64,000 nucleotides of DNA, taken from Actinomycetales bacterium. Lineage in GTDB: Bacteria > Actinomycetota > Actinomycetes > S36-B12. This document shows positions 1-10,992 of this stretch, piece after piece; position 1 is the first letter of the stretch; every line of letters begins with the position of its first letter. A program made the position numbers and the translations under genes. Location of the stretch: NCBI GenBank assembly GCA_018970025.1, contig JAGWXF010000018.1, positions 1 through 64,000 of the forward strand, read 5' to 3'. The notes under the pieces are model-generated. The model saw nothing but the letters and a program-made list of their open reading frames with translations, was not told the DNA's origin and did no database searches.

Positions 1-1
1 C

Positions 2-805
2 AGCCTCGTGGTGCTCGCCTCCGTCATCTGGTCGATCGTCAGCCTGGGCGTGAAGGCCCTGTATGTCGACCAGCAGGTCAACTGGTCATTCCTCTACCAG
101 AACAATGAGTACATCAGCCCGAGCACGCCCCTCGGCTACGGCGGCATCGGACACGCAGTGCTCGGTACCGTCCTCATCGTGGCGATCGCGACGATCGTGG
201 CGGTACCGATCGGCATCGCTACGGCCATCTACATCACCGAGGTGCGCGGCCGCGCGGTGCCGTACGTGCGCTTCTTCGTGCAGGCCATGAGCGGGGTGCC
301 ATCCGTCGTCGCGGGCCTGTTCATCCTGACCGTGTTCATCCTGACCGGAGTGCTGCAGACGAGTGCCTTCGCCGCCGGCCTGGCGTACGCGATCCTCATG
401 CTGCCGACGGTTGCCCGGACCGCGGAGGAAGTTCTGCGGCTGGTCCCGGAGGACCTCCGCACGGGCGCGCTCGCGCTGGGTTCGACGCGGGCGCGGGTGG
501 TGCTGCAGGTGGTCATCCCGGCCGCGAAGACGGGCATCATCACAGCCACGATCCTGGGGATCGCCCGAGTCGTGGGGGAGACTGCGCCCCTGCTGCTGAC
601 GGCACTGAAGAACGACAAGACCGTTCTGGTGCCCTTCCTGGACCCGATCAGCGCGCTGCCCACCTATATCTTCAGCAATGTCGCCCAGCCGTACCCGGAC
701 GCGGTGACCCGTGCATGGGGCGCAGCCCTCACGCTCATGGTCCTCGTCGCCATCCTGTTCACCCTCACCCGACTGCTTTCGTCGAAGCAGCCAGGCCGTC
801 GCTAG
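2..805 (+). CDS. pstA: Phosphate ABC transporter permease PstA (5' end outside window)
   Basis: Membrane permease of the high-affinity phosphate importer; with PstC it forms the channel energised by PstB. The reading frame is open from base 2, so the true start lies upstream. Several hydrophobic segments are visible. The conserved cytoplasmic EAA loop is present ([20 protein letters not shown]), followed by [14 protein letters not shown], which is typical of PstA. The gene ends 13 bases before pstB, so the two are co-transcribed. pstC is presumably just upstream. Unlike the common pstSCAB order, pstS here follows pstB behind its own promoter-like region. Confidence 0.95.
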   Translation, partial: SLVVLASVIWSIVSLGVKALYVDQQVNWSFLYQNNEYISPSTPLGYGGIGHAVLGTVLIVAIATIVAVPIGIATAIYITEVRGRAVPYVRFFVQAMSGVPSVVAGLFILTVFILTGVLQTSAFAAGLAYAILMLPTVARTAEEVLRLVPEDLRTGALALGSTRARVVLQVVIPAAKTGIITATILGIARVVGETAPLLLTALKNDKTVLVPFLDPISALPTYIFSNVAQPYPDAVTRAWGAALTLMVLVAILFTLTRLLSSKQPGRR

Positions 806-818
806 TAAGGAGACGCAC

Positions 819-1673
819 GTGTCTACTGCGGAGTTCGAGAACACTGATGTTGCCGTTCAGGAGCTCGAGCAGGCCATCGCCTCGCCGACCCTGGTGCAGG
901 AGCGCCCGCTGGAGATGCAGGCGGAGGATGTCAGCGTCTGGTTCGGCAAGCGCAAGGTGCTCGAGGGCGTCAGCATCGACTTCCCGAAGAACACGGTGAC
1001 GGCCCTCATCGGCCCGTCCGGATGCGGTAAGTCGACATTCATCCGCACGCTCAACCGGCTGCATGAGCTCATCCCCAGTGCTGCGATTGCTGGCACGATC
1101 CGGTACGAGGGCAAGGACATCTACGCACCTGAGGTTGATCCGGTGCATATCCGTCTGGCGATCGGCATGGTCTTCCAGAAGCCCAATCCCTTCCCTTCTA
1201 TGACCATTCGCGGCAATGTCCTGTCGGGCCTGAAGCTGTCGGGCATGAAGCGCAGCGACCACGATCAGATCGTCGAGCAGACGCTGACGGCTGCAGGGCT
1301 GTGGAATGAGGTCAAGGACCGGCTCAACCATGCGGCCGGCGATCTGTCCGGCGGCCAGCAGCAGCGACTGGTCATCGCTCGAGCGCTCGCTGTGAATCCG
1401 CATGTGCTGCTCATGGATGAGCCATGCTCGGCACTCGATCCAGCGTCGACGCTGAAGATCGAGGAGACGATCCGCGAGCTCGCCAAGGAGATCACCATCG
1501 TGATCGTGACGCACAACATGCAGCAGGCGGTTCGCGTCGCTGACAACACGGCCTTCTTCCTGGCTGCCGAGGGTGAGCCTGGCCATGTCGTCGAGCAGGG
1601 TGCCACGACGGAGATCTTCGGGAACCCGAAGGACCAGCGGACTCTTGACTACGTGAATGGCCGCTTCGGTTAA
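819..1673 (+). CDS. pstB: Phosphate ABC transporter ATPase PstB
   Basis: Cytoplasmic ATPase that powers phosphate import through PstCA. Walker [10 protein letters not shown] lies at residues 65-73, the signature LSGGQQQR near 175, and Walker [14 protein letters not shown] just after. At 284 residues it carries about 30 extra N-terminal residues compared with the ~250-residue core. The GTG at 819 is chosen because AAGGAG (807-812) sits six bases upstream; longer readings of the frame would run into pstA. It follows pstA by 13 bases. Confidence 0.96.
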   Translation: MSTAEFENTDVAVQELEQAIASPTLVQERPLEMQAEDVSVWFGKRKVLEGVSIDFPKNTVTALIGPSGCGKSTFIRTLNRLHELIPSAAIAGTIRYEGKDIYAPEVDPVHIRLAIGMVFQKPNPFPSMTIRGNVLSGLKLSGMKRSDHDQIVEQTLTAAGLWNEVKDRLNHAAGDLSGGQQQRLVIARALAVNPHVLLMDEPCSALDPASTLKIEETIRELAKEITIVIVTHNMQQAVRVADNTAFFLAAEGEPGHVVEQGATTEIFGNPKDQRTLDYVNGRFG

Positions 1674-1679
1674 CCCTGC

Positions 1680-1764
1680 GTTCACCGGGTCATGAACTGT
1701 TCATCTTGACGTCCACCTCGTGACATGAACGGGCAGCGGAAGCGTCACCTCGGCTTCCTACCTT
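1680..1764 (+). promoter_or_regulatory. Candidate PHO-box repeats and -10 element upstream of pstS
   Basis: Three contiguous 11-base units resemble the actinobacterial PhoP direct repeat (GTTCACC-like): GGTCATGAACT at 1688, GTTCATCTTGA at 1699 and CGTCCACCTCG at 1710. An out-of-phase GTTCACC sits at 1680. TACCTT at 1759-1764 fits a -10 hexamer. The resemblance was judged by eye; PhoP control is inferred. Confidence 0.5.
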
Positions 1765-1799
1765 CAGGGTGCACGTTCAACCAACCGAAGGAGAATCCA

Positions 1800-2867
1800 G
1801 TGCGTCGCATCATCGCGATCCTGGGCAGCACGGCAGTCGCCGTTTCGGCGGTCGCCATCGCGAGCCCGGCTCAGGCAGCCAACACCATCAGCGGTGGCGG
1901 CGCCTCGTTCCCCTACCCGTTCATCTCGGCCTGCGCCGCTGACTTCAATGCAGCAGGTGCACCCACGAACTCCGGGTTCGATATCCAGTACACCTCGACA
2001 GGCTCCGGGACTGGCAAGTCGAACTTCACCAAGGGCACGTTCGTCTACGCCCAGACCGACTCCAAGTACAGCTCCGGCGAGCCGACCTTCGGTTGGGAGT
2101 ACATCCCGAACATCGGCGGCGCAATCGCATTCCCGATCAACCTGACCAGCACGAAGACCGGCAAGTCGCTTGGCTCGTCGATCCAGCTGAAGCGCACCAC
2201 CCTGGCGAAGATCCTCTCCGGGAACATCACGACCTGGAACAATCCGGAGATCCTGAAGGACAACCCGCGGATCGCCGCAGGCATCCCGGCGACGCCGATT
2301 ACGGTCGTCTACCGCTCGGGTAACTCCGGGACGTCGAACAACACGCTGCAGTACCTGAATGCGTGGGCACCGACGATCTTCGCCAAGGTGCAAGACGACT
2401 TCTCCACGGCGTTCCCCGGCGGAAAGCCCCCGGCCAGCTCGCAGACCGGCAAGGACAACGCGACCGTCATGTCGCTCATCGTGGCGACGCCGGGCGCGAT
2501 CGGGTACGTCGACTTCGGTGATGCGAAGGGCTTCCCGGTGGCCCGGATCCAGAATGCCGCTGGCGAGTTCGTCGCTCCCTCGTCGGCGTCCGCTGCCAAG
2601 AACCTGGCGGCGCAGACCAACGTTGGCTCCAATGGTCTGGTGACCCTGGACTACAACGTGAACGTCAAGGGCGCCTACCCGGCGGCGATCTTCAGCTACG
2701 CCCTGGTTCGCACGGACGGGCAGGGCCCCAATGGCCTGGGCGTCCGCCAGTTCCAGAACTACGTGATCTACAAGTGCGGGCCGTCACGCGCCGCCCAGCT
2801 CGGCTACGTGCCGCTCAGCGGGGCTGTGCTCGCGAAGGCTGGCGAGCTCGTCCAGCTGATCAAGTAG
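1800..2867 (+). CDS. pstS: Phosphate-binding protein PstS
   Basis: Extracellular phosphate receptor that delivers Pi to PstCAB. The GTG at 1800 is preceded by GAAGGAG (1787-1793) and gives a clean Sec signal peptide (RRIIAILGS core, cut after ASPAQA). An in-frame ATG at 1725 was rejected because it lies between the PHO-box-like repeats and the putative -10. The mature start NTISGGGASFPYPF is the hallmark PstS phosphate-binding motif, and QYTSTGSGTGKSNF is the second anion-binding loop. At 355 residues it has normal family length. No lipobox cysteine is present at the cleavage point, so it is predicted to be secreted rather than lipid-anchored. Confidence 0.93.
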   Translation: MRRIIAILGSTAVAVSAVAIASPAQAANTISGGGASFPYPFISACAADFNAAGAPTNSGFDIQYTSTGSGTGKSNFTKGTFVYAQTDSKYSSGEPTFGWEYIPNIGGAIAFPINLTSTKTGKSLGSSIQLKRTTLAKILSGNITTWNNPEILKDNPRIAAGIPATPITVVYRSGNSGTSNNTLQYLNAWAPTIFAKVQDDFSTAFPGGKPPASSQTGKDNATVMSLIVATPGAIGYVDFGDAKGFPVARIQNAAGEFVAPSSASAAKNLAAQTNVGSNGLVTLDYNVNVKGAYPAAIFSYALVRTDGQGPNGLGVRQFQNYVIYKCGPSRAAQLGYVPLSGAVLAKAGELVQLIK

Positions 2868-2917
2868 TCGAACCGCAACAACCGCACGACCCGAAATAGC
2901 AGATTCGCACGTTAGGT

Positions 2918-2963
2918 GAGGACGATGCCCCGGACCATTCACGTGAGCCGGGGCATCGTCCTC
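2918..2963 (+). promoter_or_regulatory. Perfect 16-bp stem-loop burying the RBS of the next gene
   Basis: The left arm GAGGACGATGCCCCGG (2918-2933) and right arm CCGGGGCATCGTCCTC (2948-2963) are exact inverse complements around a 14-base loop. The left arm contains most of the Shine-Dalgarno (GGTGAGG, 2915-2921) and the ATG at 2925; the right arm is coding. It could act as terminator or attenuator for pstS, as a translational lock on the downstream gene, or both. Confidence 0.75.
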
Positions 2964-4079
2964 GCTGCTTCCATCATGAGCGTCGCGATCGGCCTGGGTG
3001 CCTGCACGCCACCGCTGCCCCCGGACGTTCTCGCAGCCAAGGCAGAGGCGGAGATCACCTGCCAACCCGGAACCCAGGACGTCAGCGTGCCCGACGACTT
3101 CAGTGGCGCGATGACGGCGGTCAGCGGATCCCTGACCGGTGCCTGTCCCGAGCAGTCCATTGCGGAGGTGGCGGCGGACCAGTCAGCAGGCGTGACGATC
3201 CTCGATCATGCGCCAACGTCGGCGGACGTCACAGCCTTCGGGGAGGTGTGCACGACGCCGCCGATCGTGGTGCCGGTGTTCGCCTACGCCGTCGTGGCGA
3301 CCTACAACATCATCGGCCTAGAGGGCCTCGTCCTCCCGCCTGATGTGATCGCGGGAATTCTGGAAGGTCGCATCACTTCGTGGGATGACCCGGCGATCCA
3401 GGCTGCCAATCAGGGCTATGACCTCACCGGGCTGCCGCCCATCACGGTCATGTCGGTTCAGTCGCCGACGGGTGCGGTGCAGGCGATGACGACCTGGCTG
3501 TCGCAGGCCGCTCCGTCCGCGTGGGCGTCCGGGCCGACGGGGACGATTGCAGCGGGCCAGCAGTACCCGACGACCACGGATCTCGTCGCGGACCTGACGG
3601 TGACTGATGGCGCATTCGCCATCCTGCCTGCCGTCATTGCGGTGAATAACACGCTTCCGATGGCGGCCCTTCCGGTGAAGGACCTCGTCATCGGCCCGGA
3701 TGACGTGCAGCTGCTCAAGGTGGGCAGCGGCGCAACCACGATCATGAAGGACGAGCAGGGGAACCTCACGGCCACCCCTGCGATCGGTGGTGTCCCGATT
3801 GAGGGCAACTTTGACGCCGCTGCCGCAAAGGTCGTGCTTGCGGAGGGCCAGCCGATGGTCGGCTGGCCGGTGCTGGGGTACGCGCATGCGATGGTGTGCG
3901 ATGACCCAGCCGACCCGCTGCCCCTGTCGACCGTGCAGTACATCGAGCGGCTCGCCGGCCAGGGCTCGCTGGAGACCTTCGGTGTCACGCCGCTGCCGGA
4001 GCCGATCCGCATCCAGACCTTCATCCCGCTGAAAGTGAAGGTCAACCTCGACGCGGACCCGGTGCCATCGTCCTCGTAG
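2925..4079 (+). CDS. PstS-like substrate-binding lipoprotein
   Basis: Predicted lipid-anchored periplasmic-binding-type protein, distantly like PstS. It has an N-terminal basic stretch, a hydrophobic core and the lipobox LGAC (Cys near residue 27). The PstS-like segment ILEGRITSWDDPAIQ resembles the ILSGNITTWNNPEI of the adjacent PstS, but the N-terminal GGGASFPYP anion loop is missing. The start is placed at ATG 2925, with GTG 2946 as an alternative; both lie in or beside the perfect hairpin at 2918-2963. A start at 2976 would leave no basic signal-peptide region. It lies 57 bases after pstS. A role as an accessory phosphate receptor or Pst-associated sensor is inferred; ligand unknown. Confidence 0.7.
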   Translation: MPRTIHVSRGIVLAASIMSVAIGLGACTPPLPPDVLAAKAEAEITCQPGTQDVSVPDDFSGAMTAVSGSLTGACPEQSIAEVAADQSAGVTILDHAPTSADVTAFGEVCTTPPIVVPVFAYAVVATYNIIGLEGLVLPPDVIAGILEGRITSWDDPAIQAANQGYDLTGLPPITVMSVQSPTGAVQAMTTWLSQAAPSAWASGPTGTIAAGQQYPTTTDLVADLTVTDGAFAILPAVIAVNNTLPMAALPVKDLVIGPDDVQLLKVGSGATTIMKDEQGNLTATPAIGGVPIEGNFDAAAAKVVLAEGQPMVGWPVLGYAHAMVCDDPADPLPLSTVQYIERLAGQGSLETFGVTPLPEPIRIQTFIPLKVKVNLDADPVPSSS

Positions 4080-4114
4080 TCCTCATTCGCCCCAACCCCA
4101 CCACCCCTCCTTCT

Positions 4115-4175
4115 GCCGAGTGGCCGGTTGTCGTCGGTTTTCGGCGCCCAACCCAGCAACATCTGGCCACTCGGC
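4115..4175. terminator. Inverted repeat in the pstS-like/dacB gap
   Basis: GCCGAGTGGCC (4115-4125) pairs with GGCCACTCGGC (4165-4175) across a 39-base loop. Outer C-rich and G-rich tracts (ACCCCTCC and GGAGGGGT) can extend the stem after a bulge. It lies 36 bases after the stop of the lipoprotein gene, so a transcript-end structure is plausible. There is no U-tract. Confidence 0.4.
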
Positions 4176-4304
4176 GAGGGGGGAGGGGTCGGTGCGGGAG
4201 TGGCTTAGGGTGCTGAGGGTGCGCACACGACAGGCGTTCACGCCGCTCGGCGGCCAGGTATTCGTGGCGGACGTAGCCCGGCGGCCAATGATCATGGGGA
4301 CGCG

Positions 4305-5660
4305 ATGAGCCAGGCCCGGGCGACGCAAGGCGCCCGGTCGCTGCTGGCCCTCGGCATCCTGGCCGCGACCCTGTCGCTGGTCGTCCCCGGCGGTGGCACG
4401 GCATACGGCCAGACGCCCCTGCCGACTCCGCCTCCTGGGCCTGCTGCGCCTGTGCTCACCCCGATTCCCGTGCAGGGAGCCACTGCGCCGGCGGCGACCC
4501 CGAAGGGCGTGCGACGGCAGGTGGGCTCCATCGCGACATCGTCGGCCCTGGGGCGCTCCGGAGCGATCGTCGTGGACCCAGCGGACATGAGCGTGCTGCT
4601 CGACGTCGATGCCAGCCGGCCGATGGTTCCTGGCTCGGTGGTGAAGCTCACCACCGCGGTCTCGGCACTGACCTATCTCGGGCCCCAGGCGCGCCTTGCG
4701 ACCACCGTCGTCGCGACCGAGGGCACGCAGATCACCCTGGTCGGTGGCGGCGATGCCACCCTGTCCATGCGCGGGGGTGTCGCAGGTCAGGCCTCCCTGG
4801 CCGACCTCGCCAAGCAGGTGGCCGCCCAGGTGCAGGCCGGGCCGGTTGACCTGAGGTACGACGACTCGCTGTTCACCGGGCCCAGACTTGGTCCGCAATG
4901 GGGGCGTGACTACCCGGCCGTCGGCGTCGCAGCGCCGGTGACCGCGCTCATGGTCGACCAGGGCCGTGTGCGCCCCGGTGCAGTCTCCCGCGTGCAGGAC
5001 CCAGCCAAGGACGCTGCACGCAAGTTCCGCCGGCTGCTGCAGGCCAATGGGGTGCAGGTGACCTCGCTTGCCCGCGGGGCGGCACCTGCGAATGCGACGG
5101 AGATCGCTCGGGTGGAGTCCGCTCCGGTGGCGAGCCTGGTGGAGCGGATGCTCACCGACTCCGACAACGACCTGGCCGAGGCACTGGCTCACCTTGCGGG
5201 CGCTGCCGGCGGGTTCAAGGCCAGCTTCGCCGGCGGAGCGAAGGCCGGCGCCAAGGCGCTGGCCGACCTCGGCATCGACTCGGCCGGCCTGAGGCTCGCC
5301 GATGGCAGCGGCGTCTCAACCGCCAATCGGATCGCCGCGAGCACCCTGGCCGGAGTGCTGGTGCAGGTGGCTCGCGGGACGACGCCGGACCTTGCCCCAA
5401 TTGCCTCAGGGCTGCCGGTGGCCGGGTTCACCGGGACTCTTGCCGATCGATTCACCGGGCCCAACGAGGCTGCGGCCGGCTACGTCCGGGCGAAGACCGG
5501 CACGCTCACCGGGGTGACCTCGCTTGCGGGGATGGTGCCGGACGCATCGGGTCGCATGCTCGTCTTCGCCCTCCTGGCGAACGACATCCCGTCCATCGAC
5601 CGTGCCCGTGCCCTCGGCGACGAATTCGCCGCCGGGCTGGCCGCATGCGGTTGCAGCTGA
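4305..5660 (+). CDS. dacB: D-alanyl-D-alanine carboxypeptidase/endopeptidase (PBP4, S13 family)
   Basis: Penicillin-binding protein that trims or cleaves peptidoglycan peptide crosslinks outside the membrane. All three active-site motifs are present: SVVK at residues 111-114 (nucleophile serine), SDN at about 286-288, and KTG at about 397-399. A hydrophobic N-terminal segment (residues 12-27) gives export or anchoring, followed by a Pro/Ala-rich linker to about residue 68. At 451 residues it fits the actinobacterial PBP4 type. It begins a tight run: metalloprotease 24 bases later, then tilS and hpt, a gene order common in actinobacteria. Confidence 0.9.
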   Translation: MSQARATQGARSLLALGILAATLSLVVPGGGTAYGQTPLPTPPPGPAAPVLTPIPVQGATAPAATPKGVRRQVGSIATSSALGRSGAIVVDPADMSVLLDVDASRPMVPGSVVKLTTAVSALTYLGPQARLATTVVATEGTQITLVGGGDATLSMRGGVAGQASLADLAKQVAAQVQAGPVDLRYDDSLFTGPRLGPQWGRDYPAVGVAAPVTALMVDQGRVRPGAVSRVQDPAKDAARKFRRLLQANGVQVTSLARGAAPANATEIARVESAPVASLVERMLTDSDNDLAEALAHLAGAAGGFKASFAGGAKAGAKALADLGIDSAGLRLADGSGVSTANRIAASTLAGVLVQVARGTTPDLAPIASGLPVAGFTGTLADRFTGPNEAAAGYVRAKTGTLTGVTSLAGMVPDASGRMLVFALLANDIPSIDRARALGDEFAAGLAACGCS

Positions 5661-5684
5661 GCACGCAGGCAAGGAGACCAGAGC

Positions 5685-6725
5685 ATGACGAGCCAGACGA
5701 GCACGATCGACTGGGATCTCGCGGTCAGCACCGCGCGGCGCCTGGCCCCCAGCGGGCCGCAGGTGCCGCCGCAGCAGGCCAGGGAGGCGGTGGCGATGAT
5801 CCGCGGCCTGGCCGCGCAGGCAGTGGAGCCGGTCCGGCAGGTCACCGGCATGACGGCCGTCGAGCGGCATGGGGCCCAGGTGGTGGATCGGCCGGCCTGG
5901 ATCGCGTCCAATGCCGTCGGCATGCAGACGGCCATGCTGCCGTTGCTGGAGCGCATCGAGGATCGCGAGCCGCCCGCGCTCATCCGCGAGCTGGGCTCGC
6001 GGACCACCGCCGTGCAGATCGGCGTCGCCCTCGCCTGGCTGTCGGGCAAGGTACTCGGGCAGTACGAGGCATTTGCCCCGCCGGGGGAGGAGGGCAGGCT
6101 GCTGCTGGTCGCGCCCACCATCGTGCAGGTGGAGCGGCAGCTCGGCGTGCCGCCGCGAGACTTCCGGCTGTGGGTGTGCCTGCATGAGGAGACCCACCGG
6201 GTGCAGTTCGGCGCCAATCCGTGGCTGGCCGACTACATGCGCACCCTCATCGGGGAGTTCGTCCAGGCAAGCGAGCTCGGGGTGGTGGAGGTCCTGCAGC
6301 GGCTGGTCGCGGCACTGAGCGCGACCCTTGGCCGTCGTGAGCGGGACGTGAGCCTGATCGAGGCGGTGCAGTCGCCAGCCCAGCGTGCGGTGTTCGACCG
6401 GATGACTGGCCTGATGTCGCTGCTCGAGGGCCATGCGGACGTCGTCATGGACGAGGTCGGCCCGCAGGTGGTGCCGAGCGTGAGCCTGATTCGCGAGCGG
6501 TTCAATCTGCGGCGCGCCCAGCCGGGCCGGCTCGATGCCCTGGCCCGCCGGGCCCTGGGCATGGACGTGAAGCTGCGCCAGTACACCGAGGGAGCTCGCT
6601 TCGTCCGCTACGCCGTTGAGCAGGTCGGGATGGACGGCTTCAATCGCGTGTGGCAGGGGCCGGGATCACTGCCGACGCGCGAGGAGATCGGCGACCCCGC
6701 ACGCTGGGTCGCGCGCGTGGCATGA
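5685..6725 (+). CDS. Zinc-dependent metalloprotease-like protein (DUF2342 / F420-associated family)
   Basis: A 346-residue protein with a zincin-type motif HEETH at residues 167-171, where two histidines would bind zinc and a glutamate act as base, and a later EGHADVVMDEVG segment that can supply the third ligand. This matches the actinobacterial family described as zinc-dependent metalloprotease or coenzyme-F420-biosynthesis-associated. Substrate and true activity are unknown. A Shine-Dalgarno-like AAGGAGA lies upstream of ATG 5685. Its stop overlaps the tilS start (ATGA). A possible deazaflavin-dependent protein elsewhere in the window (57101) is consistent with an F420 organism but not proof of a link. 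Confidence 0.75.
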   Translation: MTSQTSTIDWDLAVSTARRLAPSGPQVPPQQAREAVAMIRGLAAQAVEPVRQVTGMTAVERHGAQVVDRPAWIASNAVGMQTAMLPLLERIEDREPPALIRELGSRTTAVQIGVALAWLSGKVLGQYEAFAPPGEEGRLLLVAPTIVQVERQLGVPPRDFRLWVCLHEETHRVQFGANPWLADYMRTLIGEFVQASELGVVEVLQRLVAALSATLGRRERDVSLIEAVQSPAQRAVFDRMTGLMSLLEGHADVVMDEVGPQVVPSVSLIRERFNLRRAQPGRLDALARRALGMDVKLRQYTEGARFVRYAVEQVGMDGFNRVWQGPGSLPTREEIGDPARWVARVA

Positions 6726-7732
6726 CGGATGTCAGCGGGCAGACCCTGGCGGCACGGCATGCCGTCCGGGCTGCTGTCGCGGGGCTGGCCCCCGGGTCGA
6801 TGGTGCTCGTCGCCACCTCCGGTGGTCCCGATTCCTGTGCCCTGGCGGCCGCAGTCGCGTTCGTGGCACCCCGGACGGGGCTGCGCGCGGGCGCGGCGAT
6901 CGTCGACCATGGACTGCAGCCAGGATCTGCGGAGGTGGCCGCGTGGGCGAGGAACACTGCCCTGCGCCTGGGCCTGGCATTCGCGGACGTCTGCCGCGTC
7001 ATGGTCGGCTCCCAGGGCGGTCCGGAGGCCGCGGCGCGCGATGCGAGGTACGGCTGCCTGCGGGAGCGAGCCGATCATCATGGAGCCGCGGCCGTACTGC
7101 TCGGTCATACGCTGGACGATCAGGCCGAGACGGTGCTGCTGCGCCTGGCACGGGGCTCAGGGGCGCGCTCGCTGGCGGGCATGCGACCGGTCGATGGCCT
7201 GTGGCGCCGGCCGTTCCTGGCCCTGCCGCGGGCCGTCGTGCACCAGTCGGCCGAGGAGGTGCTGGGCATGATCGGCGAGCACCCCTGGCATGACCCGCAG
7301 AACGAGGATCCCAGGTTCGTCCGGGTGCGGGTGCGCATGGCCGTGGGCACCCTCCAGCAGGCGCTCGGCCCTGGAGTCATGGCAGGACTGACCAGGTCAG
7401 CCGAGCTGCTGCGCGATGACGCGGATGCCCTGGAGGACCTGGCCCGCCAGGCTGGCCAGGCGCAGGTGCGCGTCGACCCGGATGGATCGTCCTGCGATGT
7501 GCGGTCGCTGGCCGAGCTGCCGCGGGCGATCCGCACCCGGGTGATCCGGTCGATGTGCCTGGCGGCCGGCTGCGATCCGGGTGCCCTGACCGCGGAGCAC
7601 GTCTGGGCGGTCGAGCGGCTGGTGAGCGCCTGGCACGGGCAGGGTCCAGCCTGTCTCCCTGGCGGCGTCAGCGCCGAGCGGCGGTGTGGCAGGCTTGCGG
7701 TCCACCGCCCACCAGACCGGGAGTCGTCGTGA
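6722..7732 (+). CDS. tilS: tRNA(Ile)-lysidine synthase TilS
   Basis: Converts the CAU-anticodon wobble cytidine of tRNA-Ile2 to lysidine so that it reads AUA and is charged with isoleucine. The PP-loop ATP-binding motif SGGPDS is at residues 33-38, followed by VDHGLQPGS and [20 protein letters not shown], typical of the N-type ATPase domain. At 336 residues it is the shorter actinobacterial form. The ATG at 6722 overlaps the previous stop by four bases; its own stop overlaps the GTG of hpt. Confidence 0.94.
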   Translation: MTDVSGQTLAARHAVRAAVAGLAPGSMVLVATSGGPDSCALAAAVAFVAPRTGLRAGAAIVDHGLQPGSAEVAAWARNTALRLGLAFADVCRVMVGSQGGPEAAARDARYGCLRERADHHGAAAVLLGHTLDDQAETVLLRLARGSGARSLAGMRPVDGLWRRPFLALPRAVVHQSAEEVLGMIGEHPWHDPQNEDPRFVRVRVRMAVGTLQQALGPGVMAGLTRSAELLRDDADALEDLARQAGQAQVRVDPDGSSCDVRSLAELPRAIRTRVIRSMCLAAGCDPGALTAEHVWAVERLVSAWHGQGPACLPGGVSAERRCGRLAVHRPPDRESS

Positions 7733-8286
7733 GACCTGAGGATATTGGCGATGACCTGGCCCATGTCCTGCTGACCGAGCAGCAGATCGCCACCCGTATC
7801 GAGGAGATCGGCAGGCAGATCGAGGACGACTACGCGGGCCAGGACCTGCTCCTCGTCGGCGTACTGAAGGGCGCAGTGATGATCATGGCCGACCTGGCCC
7901 GGGCACTGACCCGCAGCTCGGACATGGACTGGATGGCTGTCTCCTCCTATGGCTCGGGGACGACCTCAAGCGGCGTCGTGCGCATCCTGAAGGACCTCGA
8001 CGCGGACATCAGCGGCAGGAACGTCCTCATTGTCGAGGACATCGTCGACTCAGGCCTGACCCTGTCGTGGCTGATGAAGAACCTGTCATCCCGGGGCCCG
8101 TCATCTGTTGAGGTCTTCACCCTGCTGCGCAAGCCCGATGCGCTCAAGGAGCAGGTAGCTCCCCGCTACGTCGGCTTCGACATCCCCAATGAGTTCGTCG
8201 TCGGCTTCGGCCTGGACTACGACCAGCGGTACCGCAACCTGCGGTGCATCGGAACCCTGGCCCCGCACGTCTACGGCGGCGAGTAG
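7729..8286 (+). CDS. hpt: Hypoxanthine phosphoribosyltransferase
   Basis: Purine salvage enzyme making IMP and GMP from hypoxanthine or guanine and PRPP in the cytoplasm. The PRPP-binding motif [10 protein letters not shown] is at residues 102-111, and [16 protein letters not shown] supplies the early loop. The GTG at 7729 overlaps the tilS stop (GTGA) and gives 185 residues, the normal family length. The dacB-metalloprotease-tilS-hpt-ftsH order is standard in actinobacteria. Confidence 0.95.
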   Translation: MRPEDIGDDLAHVLLTEQQIATRIEEIGRQIEDDYAGQDLLLVGVLKGAVMIMADLARALTRSSDMDWMAVSSYGSGTTSSGVVRILKDLDADISGRNVLIVEDIVDSGLTLSWLMKNLSSRGPSSVEVFTLLRKPDALKEQVAPRYVGFDIPNEFVVGFGLDYDQRYRNLRCIGTLAPHVYGGE

Positions 8287-8391
8287 CGGCAGGTGCCGGG
8301 GCCGCAGCCCTGCATGGCAGTCTGGGCGGTCAGATGTCCGCCCTGTGCGGAATTGCCCCGCCTGCGTTCTGAGCCACCCTGTGGTCCGTAG

Positions 8392-8397
8392 TACCGT
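8392..8397 (+). promoter_or_regulatory. Candidate leaderless -10 for ftsH
   Basis: TACCGT lies six bases before the GTG of ftsH, so transcription would start at or next to the start codon. An AGGAGG directly abuts the GTG and is too close to serve as a normal Shine-Dalgarno. Confidence 0.45.
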
Positions 8398-8403
8398 CAG
8401 GAG

Positions 8404-10383
<1,980 letters not shown>

Positions 10384-10992
10384 GCCGTCCGGCATCGACC
10401 CGGTGAGCCTGCCGGGCGAGGTGCCGATCGGCCCGTTCGACGTTGCACGAGCGGAGGCAGCCGTTCGGGAACTGCTCATCGCCATCGGGGAGGATCCCGA
10501 CCGGGATGGGCTGCGGGATACCCCGGCCCGGGTTGCCCGCGCCTATCAGGAGGTCTTCGCCGGGCTGCGGATGCGCGCCGAGGACGTCCTGACGACCACC
10601 TTCGACGCCGGCCACGACGAGATGGTCATCGTTCGGGATATCGAGCTCTACAGCACCTGCGAGCATCACCTGGTGCCGTTCCACGGCCAGGCGCATATCG
10701 GCTACATCCCGAACGAGGACGGCCGCATCACCGGCCTGTCGAAGCTCGCCCGGCTCGTCGATGTCTATGCCCGCCGACCGCAGGTCCAGGAGCGGCTGAC
10801 CTCCCAGGTCGCCGACGCGCTCATGCGGATCCTCCAGCCGCGGGGTGCCATCGTGGTGGTCGAGGCAGAGCACCTGTGCATGGCGATGCGCGGGGTGCGC
10901 AAGCCCGGCTCGCGGACCGTCACCAGTGCCGTGCGGGGAGCGCTGCTGCATCCGGCCACCAGGGCTGAGGCCATGGCACTCATCCAGGGCCG

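Noticed and set aside
1725-1799. ATG 1725 as the pstS start
   Set aside because: It lies between PHO-like repeats and the -10-like TACCTT and would place a hydrophilic tail before the signal peptide.
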